From assembly GCA_029706075.1 (NCBI GenBank), contig JAINUG010000140.1, forward strand, positions 536,001 through 600,000: 64,000 nt of DNA, given 5' to 3'. This document shows positions 36,213 to 56,000 of this stretch, one piece after another. This stretch comes from Aldrovandia affinis (lineage: Eukaryota > Chordata > Actinopteri > Notacanthiformes > Halosauridae). The notes under the pieces were generated by a model, which was not told where the DNA came from, did no database searches, and worked only from the letters and a program-made list of their open reading frames with translations. Each line of letters opens with the position of its first letter. Positions within the stretch are counted from its first letter, which is position 1. The position numbers were made by a program, and so were the translations under genes.

Positions 36213-36789
36213 AATAGGGTAATGTCTACTTTATCACAGTAAATGTTCAACAAAAAAAGAAATATATTTACCAACCACTACATGCTACAAATGTTGTATT
36301 AATTGACCAATTTTGTTGTATTACATTTTGTTCCTGAAATCCACCGTAAATCCACTCTTCTGCTGGGATCAAGATCTGATGTCAGAATCCTTTTTTTGTT
36401 TTAAACAACCCATTTTCAAGATTTAATCCAATGTGATAGCCAAAATCTGATCAGATTACTTTTGAACAACTGGGACCAGAGGATTACTTTGTGGACGTGG
36501 TTATTAGATCAACAAGGTTAAAATCAAATGGTCGAAAATGGGCAGGCGGTTAATTTCAACACGAGCAAGAGAACAGAGCGGTGGGATAAATAGTATTTCA
36601 GGAAATGTGTTGAATATCTGCTCTGACTAACATTAATTTATAACTAATTTAACTGTTCATTACAACTGACTTTTCAAAAGAAAACTTAAAAGTAAATGTC
36701 CACCTCTCCAAAAATGATGTAATGTTGTCATATCAGAATAACATTGAAGTTGAGCGACCAATTTATATCCGACACCTGTGTCAATAATG

Positions 36790-37051
36790 TAGATGAAACA
36801 CTGCCCCCAGCGGTCGACATATTACCCGTTTCGCCAGACTAGAACCAGAGCGGAAGTGACGTCACGAGTGCGCATAGTAAACAGAGACCATGACAGAGGA
36901 AAGGGAACGTCTCCTTTTGTAGAAGGAAAAAAAACATGTTTCCGCGGCTCTCCTTTTAAACAACACACATCGTTGACGCTTTTCGCAAAACTATTCCACT
37001 AAAAAAAAAGAAAAGCTGCTCACGTTTGGATCGGGCGCGCGGACAGTTATT
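36790..37051 (+). promoter_or_regulatory. btbd1: btbd1 promoter and 5' UTR region
   Basis: Unique sequence with rising CpG content before the ATG at 37052, including a gaagtgacgtcacgag block (CRE-like tgacgtca at about 36855). Confidence 0.5.
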
Positions 37052-42978
<5,927 letters not shown>

Positions 42979-43740
42979 ACGGAGAGAGAGAGGCGTACGC
43001 ACACTGCAGAGGGGCGCCCGCCCGCCTCACACACGGCCAAACGCCCAGACCATCTGTGTGTGTGTGTGCACGCGTGCGCGTGCGTGTGTGTGTGTGTGTG
43101 TGGCGTCGGGCCTCCACACTCAACCTGGCATTTAATCTGTGTGCTTGACTCTTAATCCATACCGGCTCGCTCTCAGCTGGGACGTAGCGCCAGTCCACAG
43201 ACAGGTCCGGGTCGGGGGTGGCGTGAGTGTGAGTGTGTGTGAGTGTGTGTGTGTGTGTACGCGTGTGTGTGCGTGTGTGTGTGCGTGCGCTCCCGTGTCC
43301 GACAGGGAAAGGGCCTGGGAGCTCTCTGCGTCTCTAGTGTACATAGCAGAAGAAGTGGAAGTGGAACATGGTCCAGTGATAATGTCTGCTGTCGTCTCTT
43401 CAGAAGTCGAGTGATTCCTCTTCGCCGTTGGACAGGACTTTGGCAGGGGAATCGTACTGACGTCATGCCGAGTTCCACCCTTCGTTATTATTATATAATA
43501 TTTTTGTTGTCGTACTGTCGCGTCTCTGGGTTAAATAAAGCGCTTACGTGTACGGATTTTTTCCACTGGTTACGGTGAGCTTGTGTAGAAATGTGAAATG
43601 TTTGCAGAATGTTTAAAAATTAAAATAAATAAAAAGCCATGTTTGTAAATGAGGCTGTTTAGTCTGTTGTAACAGAACGATGGAAAACGTGGCCCACGCT
43701 CATGTGAAGACGAGGAGGTATGTTTAAACCGGGCAATAAA
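42979..43740 (+). terminator. btbd1: btbd1 3' UTR with polyadenylation signals
   Basis: After the stop codon, TG arrays (43038-43102, 43222-43290) are followed by aataaa at 43534-43539; further aataaa motifs at about 43622-43631 and 43733 could serve as alternative sites. The convergent gene begins its last exon at 44167. Confidence 0.6.
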
Positions 43741-44166
43741 ATGAGTTGAGAAACAAGAATTTGGAGTCAAATAAATTTGAATGTGTTGCAACAATGTCCA
43801 GGACCTTCCAGTAAATACAACACAGGCCTGGATGCAAGCCCCTGGAAGTGTGTGTGTCCGTTACAAATATGGTCAACACAACATCTCATTCAACTAAACA
43901 TATCTGTGTAAAAATATGAAGGTACACTTAGACATGTAGTGCCAGTAGGACGGACATGTTGACATGAACAGAGAGTGTGGTGTGGGGGGTAAGTGTGCTT
44001 CAAGCACAGGTAAGTGGTGGGGGATGCTTTCAGGGAGGGGGGTGTTTGGGGTCTGTGGGTGTTTGGGGTAGTTGTGAGGGAAGGGGGTGTTTGGGTGGTT
44101 AGTTGGGGGTCTCTGGGAGTGTGGGGTAGTTGAGGCTCATTGGGGGTCTCTAGGTGTGTGGGGTAG

Positions 44167-44266
44167 TTAGTTGGGGGTATCTGGGTGTGTGGGGTAGTTG
44201 TTGAGCAGCTGGACGGTCTGAGCGTGGTTGCTCCTGACTGCCTCCTGCAGGGCCGTGTTTCCCCAC
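44167..44266 (-). CDS. glsl: glutaminase-like last exon (second ankyrin repeat, stop)
   Basis: Encodes RWGNTALQEAVRSNHAQTVQ and a short tail ending NYPTHPDTPN, then TAA at 44167-44169. The GLS C-terminal extension beyond the ankyrin repeat is absent. Confidence 0.85.
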
Positions 44267-45700
44267 CTGCCGAGAGATTCAGCCGTTTATCTGCTGTGTC
44301 TTTAACACACAGGGCTCAACACACGGTTCTGCTGGTTCATCCTTCTCATCGCTTCCTATTCTTCAGACATCTCTATCTTACATTGCGGTCATAGCACAAT
44401 AGTTGTTCCCAAATAAAACATTTAAAAAAAAAAATCTTAATATGACTGAAATGGTAACCTGCTTGGCTATTTTCCCCACCATACACCAAATCAGGTGTCC
44501 AAACAAATATGTGATGTGTGTAGTCATTTTACTATAATTTTTTAAAATGTATTTTCAAATTTTTTCCCGTTTTATTCTCCCAATTTGGTAGGCAATTACA
44601 CTCCCTATTTCTTGCAATTTACCCTCCCCACGAGTCTGCCGCTTATCCTCGGAGGCAGGCCGGGTTTTCCCGTACAGGGACGCCTTACGTGCTTCTCGGC
44701 GAACCCGTGCCGGCTCACCCTCCACCCTCCACCCTCCCCCTCCCTCTGGGGTGGACAGCCAATCACTGTCCTGGTCATACAGTGCATAAACTCAACCTGT
44801 GAATCTGGCGTTGACTGGCAGTCACATGACCCGGTTCTGTACCTGTCATTGGCTGAGGGTTGCGCCCCTGCGTTTTCAATCAGAAACCTGACGACCTCCA
44901 CGTGACCTTCGGACGCAGCGACGTGCAGAGCGGACCTTCCGTCGTAGTCGAGGGCGTTCACGTCCGCTCCCGACAGGAAGTACCTGTGGAGATCAGTGGG
45001 GATTGGTCACGATTCATAAATCCCACAATGCACTGCTTCACATCCCTGGTCCTGAGAAGCCTGTTGATTTGATGTTGGAAGGGTATTTGTTTTTATAGAA
45101 AGATAGGCGTAAAGACTGGTCTTGGTCTTATTAAAAATGTATTTGCTCCAGGCAATCTTAACAAATTAATAAACACAACAAATTAATCTTAAGATGAATG
45201 TGACCCTGAACATGTAACCCTGAATGTATTCTGTGTTGCTAGGTTACGTGGGGGCCACAAACTCACAAAAACAACTTGAGAAAGTACTTCTGTCTGTCCA
45301 TCGACACAAATCCAACCTGCTGTAAATACACTCCTCTGTACACACACACACACAAACCACACACAAACACAAACCAAACACACACACAAACCACACACAA
45401 ACCAAACACACACACATACACACACACAGTCCTTACACAGGTGAGAGAGACACACACACACACACACAAACAAACACGTCACAGCAGAAACAAGGAATGT
45501 GTAACCACTGTATGTGGGTTGTCAAGGAGACAGGCATCTGCAAAGTGTTATTAAATAGTGAGCATGAGAGCGTGCTGAAACGTGTGTGTGTGAGTGTGTC
45601 TTACCTGTGTAAGGACTGTGTGTGTGTGTGTGAGAGAGTGTGTGTGTGTGCGTCTTACCTGTGTAAGGACAGTGTGTGTTTGTGTCTCACCTGCGTAAGG

Positions 45701-45734
<34 letters not shown>

Positions 45735-45746
45735 TCACCTGCGTAA

Positions 45747-45779
<33 letters not shown>

Positions 45780-45794
45780 CTCGCCTGCGTAAGG

Positions 45795-45844
<50 letters not shown>

Positions 45845-47040
45845 TCACCTGCGTAAGGACTGCACATCCCCTCTGTAGGCTGCTAGTAAGATGTTCATTA
45901 TCTGATAGCCCTGCGGAAAGGGATGAGGCACAGTCACACGCTTTAGAGCTGCAGAGGTTGCAGGTTCAGGTCCAGTGCTGTCGGATGGCACTCCTGAGCA
46001 AAGGCACTTGATCCGGAATTACTTCATTAAATATCATTGGTATGAATGTGTACAGTGTTACAGAGCATAAGCACTATAAACAATGCCATGTATTCATACA
46101 TCCACCAGGCAAATTACAATTTTAACGGTCAACATTAAACCAGGGTGTGAACATTAAATATGATTGTTTCTGTTTTTCTCCCAATTTGGTAGACAATTAC
46201 ACCCTCTATTTTTTTGGATTTACCCTCCCCACACGAGTCCACTTTCATACATGTACAGTTTTGCACATGAACAGAAGAATATATTTTACCTTACATACAA
46301 CACATACAATGTGTTCTACAATTAAAGCATAGCGTATATGCAATAGTAACTACATTTTGATATATGTGTACAAAATAATATCAAATGTTGAATTTAATAT
46401 TCTTCTTAATGGGCCTCCCGGGTGGTGTAGCCGTTACAACGTTTGACGCTGGCTACTGCGACCGGGGTTCCATTCCATATGGAACTCGCTGCGTATAGGA
46501 GTGGCTCTGTGCGCATACCGGAGTTACGGTGACGGCTTGACGGGTTCCGGCTCGGAGGAGGCGGTGCCCAGCCACATGTCAGTGCGCAAACTGATCCTGA
46601 ACTGATCCTACCATGTATTAATGCACATCTTGTAAGTCGCTCTGGATAAGAGCGTCTGCTAAATGCTTAAAATGTCAAATGTATCAGGACTACGGCAGTG
46701 AACTCACAATACGAGGGAGTGGGATAATTGACATGAAAAATAGAGGGTCTAATTGGATACTAAAAATGGGGAGGAAAAACAGCAGAAAGAGAAAGTAGAA
46801 AAAAATAAAATAATATTAATAATTTTGGATTGAATATTGTTCTGAATGAGTGGTGAGGGGCTCTCACCTCCGACTCAGACTTCCACTGCCGGTACGCCAC
46901 CACCTGGCGGAACGGGGTCCGGACATCGAAGCTGTGCAGCTGGAACGTCGACACCAACTCCTTCAAAAACAAGCAAAAGATCGGTTTCCATAAATGCAGA
47001 TTTGTCTAAAGATAAGCCATAGGAAACGCAGTGTAAAGCA

Positions 47041-47082
<42 letters not shown>

Positions 47083-50000
47083 CTTCACGTCACAGATCCA
47101 TCAGATCAGACAGGTGTCATCACCACTGCTCTCATGTTTAATACTGCATTGTTCTGTGCATACTGGTTCTGTGTGGCTCAGTAGGTAGAGCGTGGTTCTG
47201 TGTGTCTCAGTAGTTAGAGCGTGGTTCTGTGTGTCTCAGTAGTTAGAGCGTGGTTCTGTGTGGCTCAGTAGGGGGGGCTCGGTTGTGGGTTCAATTCCCA
47301 TTGTATGAATTCACTACTGTAAGTCACTTTGGATAAAAGCATCTGCTAAATGGTGTATAGTATAGTATAGTAATTGATGACTGCCCAAATAAAAATATAA
47401 TCATCTAACCTTTCCTTCCCAGTGTTACAGGTACGGTGTGCAGCTGCCAACGATTATGTCTATTACTGTATTACTGCACTGATCTCTTGCGCGGACTATG
47501 ACTAATCTTACCATGTATTAATGCACATCTTGTAAGTTGCTCTCAATAAGAGCGTCTGCTAAATGTCTAAATGTCTAAATGTAAATGTAGATCCCTGGGT
47601 CAGGGGTCAGGCAGCGTGTGAGACGGGCGGTTCTGGCAGCACCTCACAGAAGTGCACGGACTTCCAGGAGTTCCCAAAGGCGTCCAGCTCTGGGGCCCAG
47701 CACATCAGTCCCAGGACCCCGGGAACCACCATCAGCAAGCCACCTGATTGGCTGGACACGGCCGGCACCGAGGTCTGGGGAGCATAGTGAGAACAACAGC
47801 GTTCAGAGCTCTGGTTTGCCCTTCACTTCCTATGAAGCAAACACATATACTGCCTTATAGCTGTATTTATAGAGCCTTATGATGCACTATAAACACTGCT
47901 ATAAGCACTCATAACAACTCATAGGCAGAGTTGTGACCAAGTCACTGTTATGCAAGTCATAAGCAAGTCTCAAGTCCTGAAGGGTTAAGTCTCAAGTAAA
48001 GTCCCAAGTCACCATGTTCAAGTCAAGTCACAAGTCACAAGTCACAAATTTCAGCGGTCAAGTCCTCAAGTCTAAACGGTGGCGTGTTTTAGACCAACAT
48101 TTAACACAATTTTTAAATTTTTAAAAACTAGTCTCTCGAGTCATCCAGCTCAAGTCCAAGTCTATTCCCAAGTCATAGACATGCAGGTCTTAGTCAAGTC
48201 TCAAGTGCTTTTATTCTTTGCAAGTCAAGTCTGAAGTCATCAAAATTGTGACTCGAGTCGCACTCGAGTCTAAGTCATGTGACTTGAGTCCACAACTCTG
48301 CTCATAGGTAATTAAAAACAGCCTTTATAATGCTATATATATCATTGCTATGACATAAGACCTATAAGACTATAAGACCAAAGGGAATAACGCATTATAC
48401 CCCTGCTTGCAAGCAAACTGTATGTTACTGTATGTGAGTAGCAGCCACTTGGAGGTATCTTTTGACAACCATTTCAACTGTCTACCTAGTTTCATGGCCT
48501 GGGTTATATGTGCCTCTGATCACTTTCTTTGCAGTTACCAAAAGGGCTTTTGAGTGTGCTGCACCCTCCACATGGAACATCTTATAGTTTGTCATAGCAA
48601 TGATTTATATAACATTATAAATACTGTTATAATTACCTATGAGCAGAGTTGCGGACTCCAGTCACATGACTTGGACTCGAGTGGCCGGCAGTGTAGTATA
48701 ATGGTTAGGGAGCTGGGCTTGTAACTCAGAGGTTGCTGGTTCAATTCCCAGGTGGGGGCACTGCCATTGTACCCTTATGCAAGGTACTTAACCTGAATTC
48801 CTTCAGTAAAAATATCCAACTGTATAAATAGATGTCAAAGAAATAGAAATGTCAATTGTGTAAGTCGCTCTGGATAAGAGCGTCTGCTAAATGCCTAAAA
48901 TGTAAATGTACATGTGGAACGGGCTACAGAGTGAGTCGCATGTCATGGAGCCAGTCTCCTTAAGGGTGTTTAAAATGAATTAAAGGAATTAGAGGCTGGA
49001 GCGATAAGCTGTAAATGTTTCTGCTAAATGTTGCCTCTATGCTGACTATTTAGTCATCCTTGTAACATGTCTGTAAATGTTGTAATGGAAACCTATTTCT
49101 TATTTGTAATGTTGTAATTTGTCATTTTTGTAAATTGTTTTATAACTGTGTCTGTAACTTAATGCTGCTGCCTGACTTGGCCAGGACCCCCTTGTAAAAG
49201 AGATTGTTGATCTCAACGGGGATATTCCTGCTTAAATAATGGTTAAATTAAAAAAATAAAAATGTATGTAAATTAATATCTGCATCCCTCTTTGATATTC
49301 ATCTGGCCTGGTGTGTAAATGAAAGCGTCGGTTTTTGGCCTCACCTTGAAATGGAAGATTCTGGAGTAGTCCTTCATCCCCGCCACCTGCATCATGGACA
49401 GCATGTTCCGAGTGGACGAAGGGCACAGGACCTGGTCACCTGACAAGGGGCACAGCCCCCCATTGGCTAGCGTGGCAGCCATGGCAGCGCCTGATTCGCA
49501 CGTCACCTCTGTGGAAGAACACTGACACAAAGATCCGCCCCGGCAACGGCAATCTCAGTCTCCAGGACTTGAACCTGAGCGGAAATGTGTGCTTTGAACT
49601 AGGGCTGTGACGGTATGACATTGTCACGGTACTACTCAATATTACGGTTTTGGGTCTATCACAGTATCAGTTTTTAATTTTTTTAAGTATCACAAAGTTT
49701 ACAACTCGATCTGTTTATTGTATGGCTCTTTGCAGATTTATATACCATTTTAATTGAAAAATAAAACCAAAAATGCAGCTGAATATAGTTCACTCCTCGT
49801 AAAAGTATGTTAAAATCAATAACCACATGTGTATACAGCACAATGCATAGGCCTACTCTCAATAATCGAAAATGATAATAATCAGAAACAGGAACTGTCA
49901 AATGAGTGGCACTAGATGCACTTAGCTTTCCTTTTTAAGGCAGATATTTTGTAAGAAGACCAGCATGTTAAAATGTTTTAGTAGGGTAACGGTTTAAATC

Positions 50001-53000
50001 TTTTTTTAAACCATTCATACCATCATACCGGCATACCATCACACCCCTAGTTTGAATTGGAGAGGGCAGTACACAAGCACATATCTGAAGAATTTTGAAA
50101 GATTCTGTGTGGAGGAATGATCAAAGAACAAATATTTTCATAGAATTTAACTTTTTTTTAGCGTGCAATATAACTCATAACTATACCAGTTATGAGTTAT
50201 ATTGTCACAAAAAAAAAAAAGTTAAATTTATTTTATACAGCCTTTTGTGCTCATTTTCCATCAAGGGTGCCAATAATTCTGGACCGTACAGAGATTACAG
50301 AGATTACAAAGCATGAAACAAACACATGTCACCACGGTAACAAAATAAATGAGGAGATAGCCCGTAGTTAGGATATATTTGTATATATTATACATTTAAT
50401 ACATTTATAAATTTGTCTCAGATTTTCTCCCATTTTTTCCCAAGTTAGTAGCCAATTACACCCTCTCTTTTTCAAGTCAATTCCCCCCTCGTATTGTGAG
50501 CTCTCTGCCGTAGCCCTGTGACCGGCAGTGACAAAGGCGATGTACCGCCTCCTCCGAGATGGCACTCGCCAAGGCGTCGACTGTAACTCCGGTACACGGA
50601 GCCACTCCTATATGCAGCAAGCTCATATCGGCTTCCCTCCCCCCTCTCTGGGGCGGATAGCCAATCACCGCCCCCTTGTGGCACTCCCGGCTAGAGCCAA
50701 CACTGGCGCGACTGGTGGAACCGAACCCCGGTCGCGGTGGCCAGCGTCAAACATTGATATTGTATATGTTATATGTGTTATTATATGTATATGACATATT
50801 TACCTGCAGCAGTAAATCCAGAGTAATATTGATGTCCACAGACTCAGGAAAACACTATCAGATAAAACTGGAGTTAAAGTTTGAAAAAACCATCTGCAAC
50901 TATTCAATAATGAGTCATATATAAAAATAATAATCATAATAATTTCAAATAAGAAAATACCCCATGTTATTCGTTCATACATTCATACATTCTCTAACCC
51001 GCTTATTCCTGGTCAGGGTTGGGGGGCGGGGGCTGGAGCCTATTCCAGCATGCATTGGGTGAGAGGCAGGAATACACCCTGGACAGGTCGCCAATCCATC
51101 GCAGGGCACATACACCATTCACTCACACACTCATACCTACGGGCAATTTAGACTCTCCAATTAGCCCCGGAAACTGGAGTACCCGGAGGAAACCCACGCG
51201 GACACGGGGAGAACATGCAAACTCCACACAGAAAAGCCCCGGCCAGGAATCAAACCCGGGACCACCCCAACAACACTGAAATATTGCCCTAAAGGTATAA
51301 TGAACACACAGCACAGATAAGTTTGTGATTTAACGTACTTTCTTTTCTTGAAGGTAGAAGGACAGGGCGTGGAGACCAACACTGTCTTTCCTCAGGGTCT
51401 GGAGGCTGAAAACACACGTCTTAATTTATTTTATTTATAGTTTCTCCTTTTTCTCCCAAATTGGAAGTCAATTATACCCTCTATTTATCTCAATTCACCC
51501 TCCCCCACGAGTCCGCCGCCCATCCTCTGGGTAACGAGACAATTTTTCCGGGCTGGTCGAGCCGCCTCCTCCGAAACGGAACCCGACCACGGGCGCCCTT
51601 CCTGCACCTCGACAAACTCGTGTCGGCTCACCCTCCCCCCCTTCCCCTGGGGCGGACAGCCAAACGCCACCCCCAATCGGGGCTGATGACTAAGGCCAGT
51701 CTGGTAGAAATGGGTTTCGAACTGCGTCCCTGACAGGCAGCCACACTCGTATTGGACCAGCCAAAATACAGTGCGTTATCCAGAGCGACTTACACAGTTT
51801 ACATTTCTTTACATACAATCCATTTATCCAGCTGGATATTTTACTTAAGCAATTCAGGTTAAGTACCTTGCTTAAGGGTACAACGGCAGTGCTCCCAACT
51901 GGGAATTGAACCTACAACCTCTGAGTTACAAGCCCAGCTCCCTAACCATTACACTACACTGCCAGCCATAAGACCGCTAGACCGCTACGCTATCTGCCGC
52001 CTCCAGACACGTCAGTAAACGTTTCACACATCCTCGGTCATTCCACAAACACAAAGAGAAGATTCTCACTTGTTTTAGGCATGAGGGATTACTCTAAACC
52101 CACCTCGTGCAGTTTAAGTTTGCATGCTCCTTGTTGCACAGCTTTCAAAGGTATTCAGAACCTGCAATGAAAAGGACTTCAGAAGTTGCACCATCTTTTG
52201 CCTTCACTAAAAACCTTGTTTTATTGTATGCCACAAGCTTAATACACAGAGTGGTGCTTCTGGCTGGGCTTTCAGGATGTGATTGGTGTTTTTTAATTAT
52301 TTTATTTATTTATTTGTTTCAGATTTTTTCCCGTTTTTCTCCCAATTTGGTAGACAATTACACCCTCTATTTATTTAGATTTACCCTCTCCACACGGGTC
52401 CGCCACTCGTCTCTACGAGGCAAGCCAATTCTCATAGGGCAGCGAACTCCGCTTCCTTTGAGATGGAATTCAAACGTTCTGGAGACTCACTTACATGCTT
52501 CACGGCGGACCCGAGCGGCTCACCCTCCCCCCCCCCCTCCCCCTGGGGCGGACAGCCAAACGCCGACCCCAATCAGGGCTGACGACCAGGGCCGGTCTGG
52601 TAGAACTACACTGCCAGCCATAAGACCACTAGACCGCTACGCTATCTGCCGCCTCCAGACACGTCAGTAAACGTTTCACACATCCTCGGTCATTCCACAA
52701 ACACAAAGAGAAGATTCTCACTTGTTTTAGGCATGAGGGATTACTCTAAACCCACCTCGTGCAGTTTAAGTTTGCATGCTCCTTGTTGCACAGCTTTCGA
52801 AAGGTATTCAGAACCTGCAATGAAAAGGACTTCAGAAGTTGCACCATCTTTTGCCTTCACTAAAAACCTTGTTTTATTGTATGCCACAAGCTTAATACAC
52901 AGAGTGGTGCTTCTGGCTGGGCTTTCAGGATGTGATTGGTGTTTTTAATTATTTTATTTATTTATTTGTTTCAGATTTTTTTCCCGTTTTTCTCCCAATT

Positions 53001-56000
53001 TGGTAGACAATTACACCCTCTATTTATTTAGATTTACCCTCTCCACACGGGTCCGCCACTCGTCTCTGAGGCAAGCCAATTCTCATAGGGCAGCGAACTC
53101 CGCTTCCTTTGAGATGGAATTCAAGCGTTCTGGAGACTCACTTACATGCTTCACGGCGGACCCGAGCGGCTCACCCTCCCCCTCCCCTGGGGCGGACAGC
53201 CAAACGCCACCCCAATCGGGGCTGATGACTAAGGCCAGTCTGGTAGAAATGGGTTTCGAACTGCGTCCCTGACAGGCAGCCACACTCGTATTGGACCAGC
53301 CAAAATACAGTGCGTTATCCAGAGCGACTTACACAGTTTACATTTCTTTACATACAATCCATTTATCCAGCTGGATATTTTACTTAAGCAATTCAGGTTA
53401 AGTACCTTGCTTAAGGGTACAACGGCAGTGCTCCCAACTGGGAATTGAACCTACAACCTCTGAGTTACAAGCCCAGCTCCCTAACCATTACACTACACTG
53501 CCAGCCATAAGACCACTAGACCGCTACGCTATCTGCCGCCTCCAGACACGTCAGTAAACGTTTCACACATCCTCGGTCATTCCACAAACACAAAGAGAAG
53601 ATTCTCACTTGTTTTAGGCATGAGGGATTACTCTAAACCCACCTCGTGCAGTTTAAGTTTGCATGCTCCTTGTTGCACAGCTTTCGAAAGGTATTCAGAA
53701 CCTGCAATGAAAAGGACTTCAGAAGTTGCACCATCTTTTGCCTTCACTAAAAACCTTGTTTTATTGTATGCCACAAGCTTAATACACAGAGTGGTGCTTC
53801 TGGCTGGGCTTTCAGGATGTGATTGGTGTTTTTTAATTATTTTATTTATTTATTTGTTTCAGATTTTTTCCCGTTTTTCTCCCAATTTGGTAGACAATTA
53901 CACCCTCTATTTATTTAGATTTACCCTCTCCACACGGGTCCGCCACTCGTCTCTGAGGCAAGCCAATTCTCATAGGGCAGCGAACTCCGCTTCCTTTGAG
54001 ATGGAATTCAAACGTTCTGGAGACTCACTTACATGCTTCACGGCGGACCCGAGCGGCTCACCCTCCCCCTCCCCTGGGGCGGACAGCCAAACGCCACCCC
54101 AATCATGGCTTCAACTTGACGTGCATCAGAAAGTTATTGCGATAATGCTAATGGAAAACAGGTTAGTTCGAACCTATGATGCGCTAGACTAATTTGTTTG
54201 CTAGAGGTGGATTAGAGTAGATCCCAATTCTATATAGTGCAATGGAAAACACTTGTAGCGATATAAGGGCGGATGTTTCAGTTGCGGAGCTTGTCAAAGG
54301 CATTGAAACAAGCCGCTCTTCAGCAGAATTTCGTTATTTGCGTGAGTCAGGTAGCCTAACGACTACGACTTTAACTAGCTTCAAAGCTTAGATAAAAATG
54401 TTTCAAACTAGGAGTAATTGGAAAAGAGGCGATGCTGCTGTTTCTGAGTTTGTTTGATAGTGGAAACGCACAGCTGGCACCTTCATGCACAACACAGTTA
54501 ATACACAATTTGTGGTTTAGCTAGAAATCGTTAGATGAATTTATCATTAAGTCTAATAAGTTCGATTTGTATGAGTGAATAGCACTGTTTCATAACGTCA
54601 CTCATTAGCGAACATAATGATTTCAGTGCAATTCAGTGCTTCAGCAGGGCATTATTAGCCTACGTCAGGTTTATGCACTACCACTATGTTCTATTAATGG
54701 AAAATGGTTCAGAGGAACCGAACTAGCGCAACGAAGTTAATTGTTAATTAACCCGGTACCTACGGTACTGTAGAAAAACGACTACCGTCAGAATTTGGGC
54801 ATCGACTTGGTACCTGGGTGATGACTTTTCAAGTGTCTGATTAGGTTGGTCGTTCGAACGTTTTCGAGGTTGTTCCTCCGCGGCTTATTTTCGATTGACA
54901 TGTATGACAAACTGCAAGCTTTAAGTCGTCTTCACTGACTGTGAAAAACGCCCATACTAAGGACATGTTGAGGCGTTTTCAGCGCTGCGCTCATCTGATC
55001 TGTTTGCATTGGCTCACGGGTGCGCGCACGTCACGTGAAAAGAGGGGGCGAGGAGCCAACCGGCGCACAGAATCGGCTATGTGGAGTGATCGGGATCAAG
55101 TCACCGATTGAGGCCGATCAGCTGAAAATCGGCCATTTCCGGTCAGAGGCCGATCGATCGGTGCATCTCTATATATAACACCTTTATTTTGTATTCCCGT
55201 AGCTCAGTTGGTAGAGCATGGCACTGGCGATGCCAAGATTGTGGGTTTAATCCCACGGGACTACATGTCCGTCATTTGGATGGAATGGTCAAAACCGAGG
55301 TCCTGACTCTCTGTGGTCATAAAAGATCCCCTGGTGCTTTTCAAAAAGACTAGGGTGTTAACCCAGTGTCCTGGCCAAATTCCCAACAAAGACAATATAT
55401 ATATACATGGAGTATACACTATGGCTGCCATCGTGTTCGCAAGACCAAGTCACTGTTATGCAAGTCATAAGTAAGTCTCAATTCTTAACCTCTTAACCAA
55501 GTCTCAAGTAAGTCCCAAGTCATGAAGGGTTAAGTCTCAAGTAAAGTCACAAGTCACAAATTTCAAGTCCTCAAGTCACACTCAAAATTGTTATGTTTCT
55601 TAGTGTCTGTTCTGTTGTTTTTTGTACTTTGTTTATTTTTCATTATTTATCATTCATTATTCTTTATTCAGTATTTCGTTTTCATCATTCTGGCACGTTC
55701 TGGTCCCCGTCTGTCATCGTTCCTGTTATTTCGAGATCCACTCCTTGTCTTGTCATGCACTTCGGGAAGCTCTACATTTAGGGTTTTTCCGTCTTAGCTT
55801 ATTATCTCGTTTTCTTCCTTCTTACTTTCTATATTTCAATTTGTATATATTAGTTAGATGTATATAGTACTAACCAACTAATCTACTAACATTAGGGATT
55901 TAGATTAAGTTACTAACACTACTAATCACTAATTATCTCACGCTTCTTACTATCGCTGTCATTCTTTCTCGTTATCCTATCCCTGTTAGCTTTTCACTTT

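Larger units (their letters stand above)
51961..54107. repeat. Three-copy tandem duplication (about 650-890 bp units) carrying an exon
   Basis: Each unit holds a short tail of family E/B sequence, the 59-bp exon with about 150 bp of identical flanks, and a family B SINE. Exon-to-exon spacing is 652 bp (copy 1 to 2) and 887 bp (copy 2 to 3); the difference is a family E SINE plus part of B lost in the shorter unit. Similarity breaks at about 54107. Confidence 0.88.

Noticed and set aside
55192-55270. tRNA gene
   Set aside because: A and B boxes are present, but no proper cloverleaf or acceptor stem, and the same body follows in other SINE copies.
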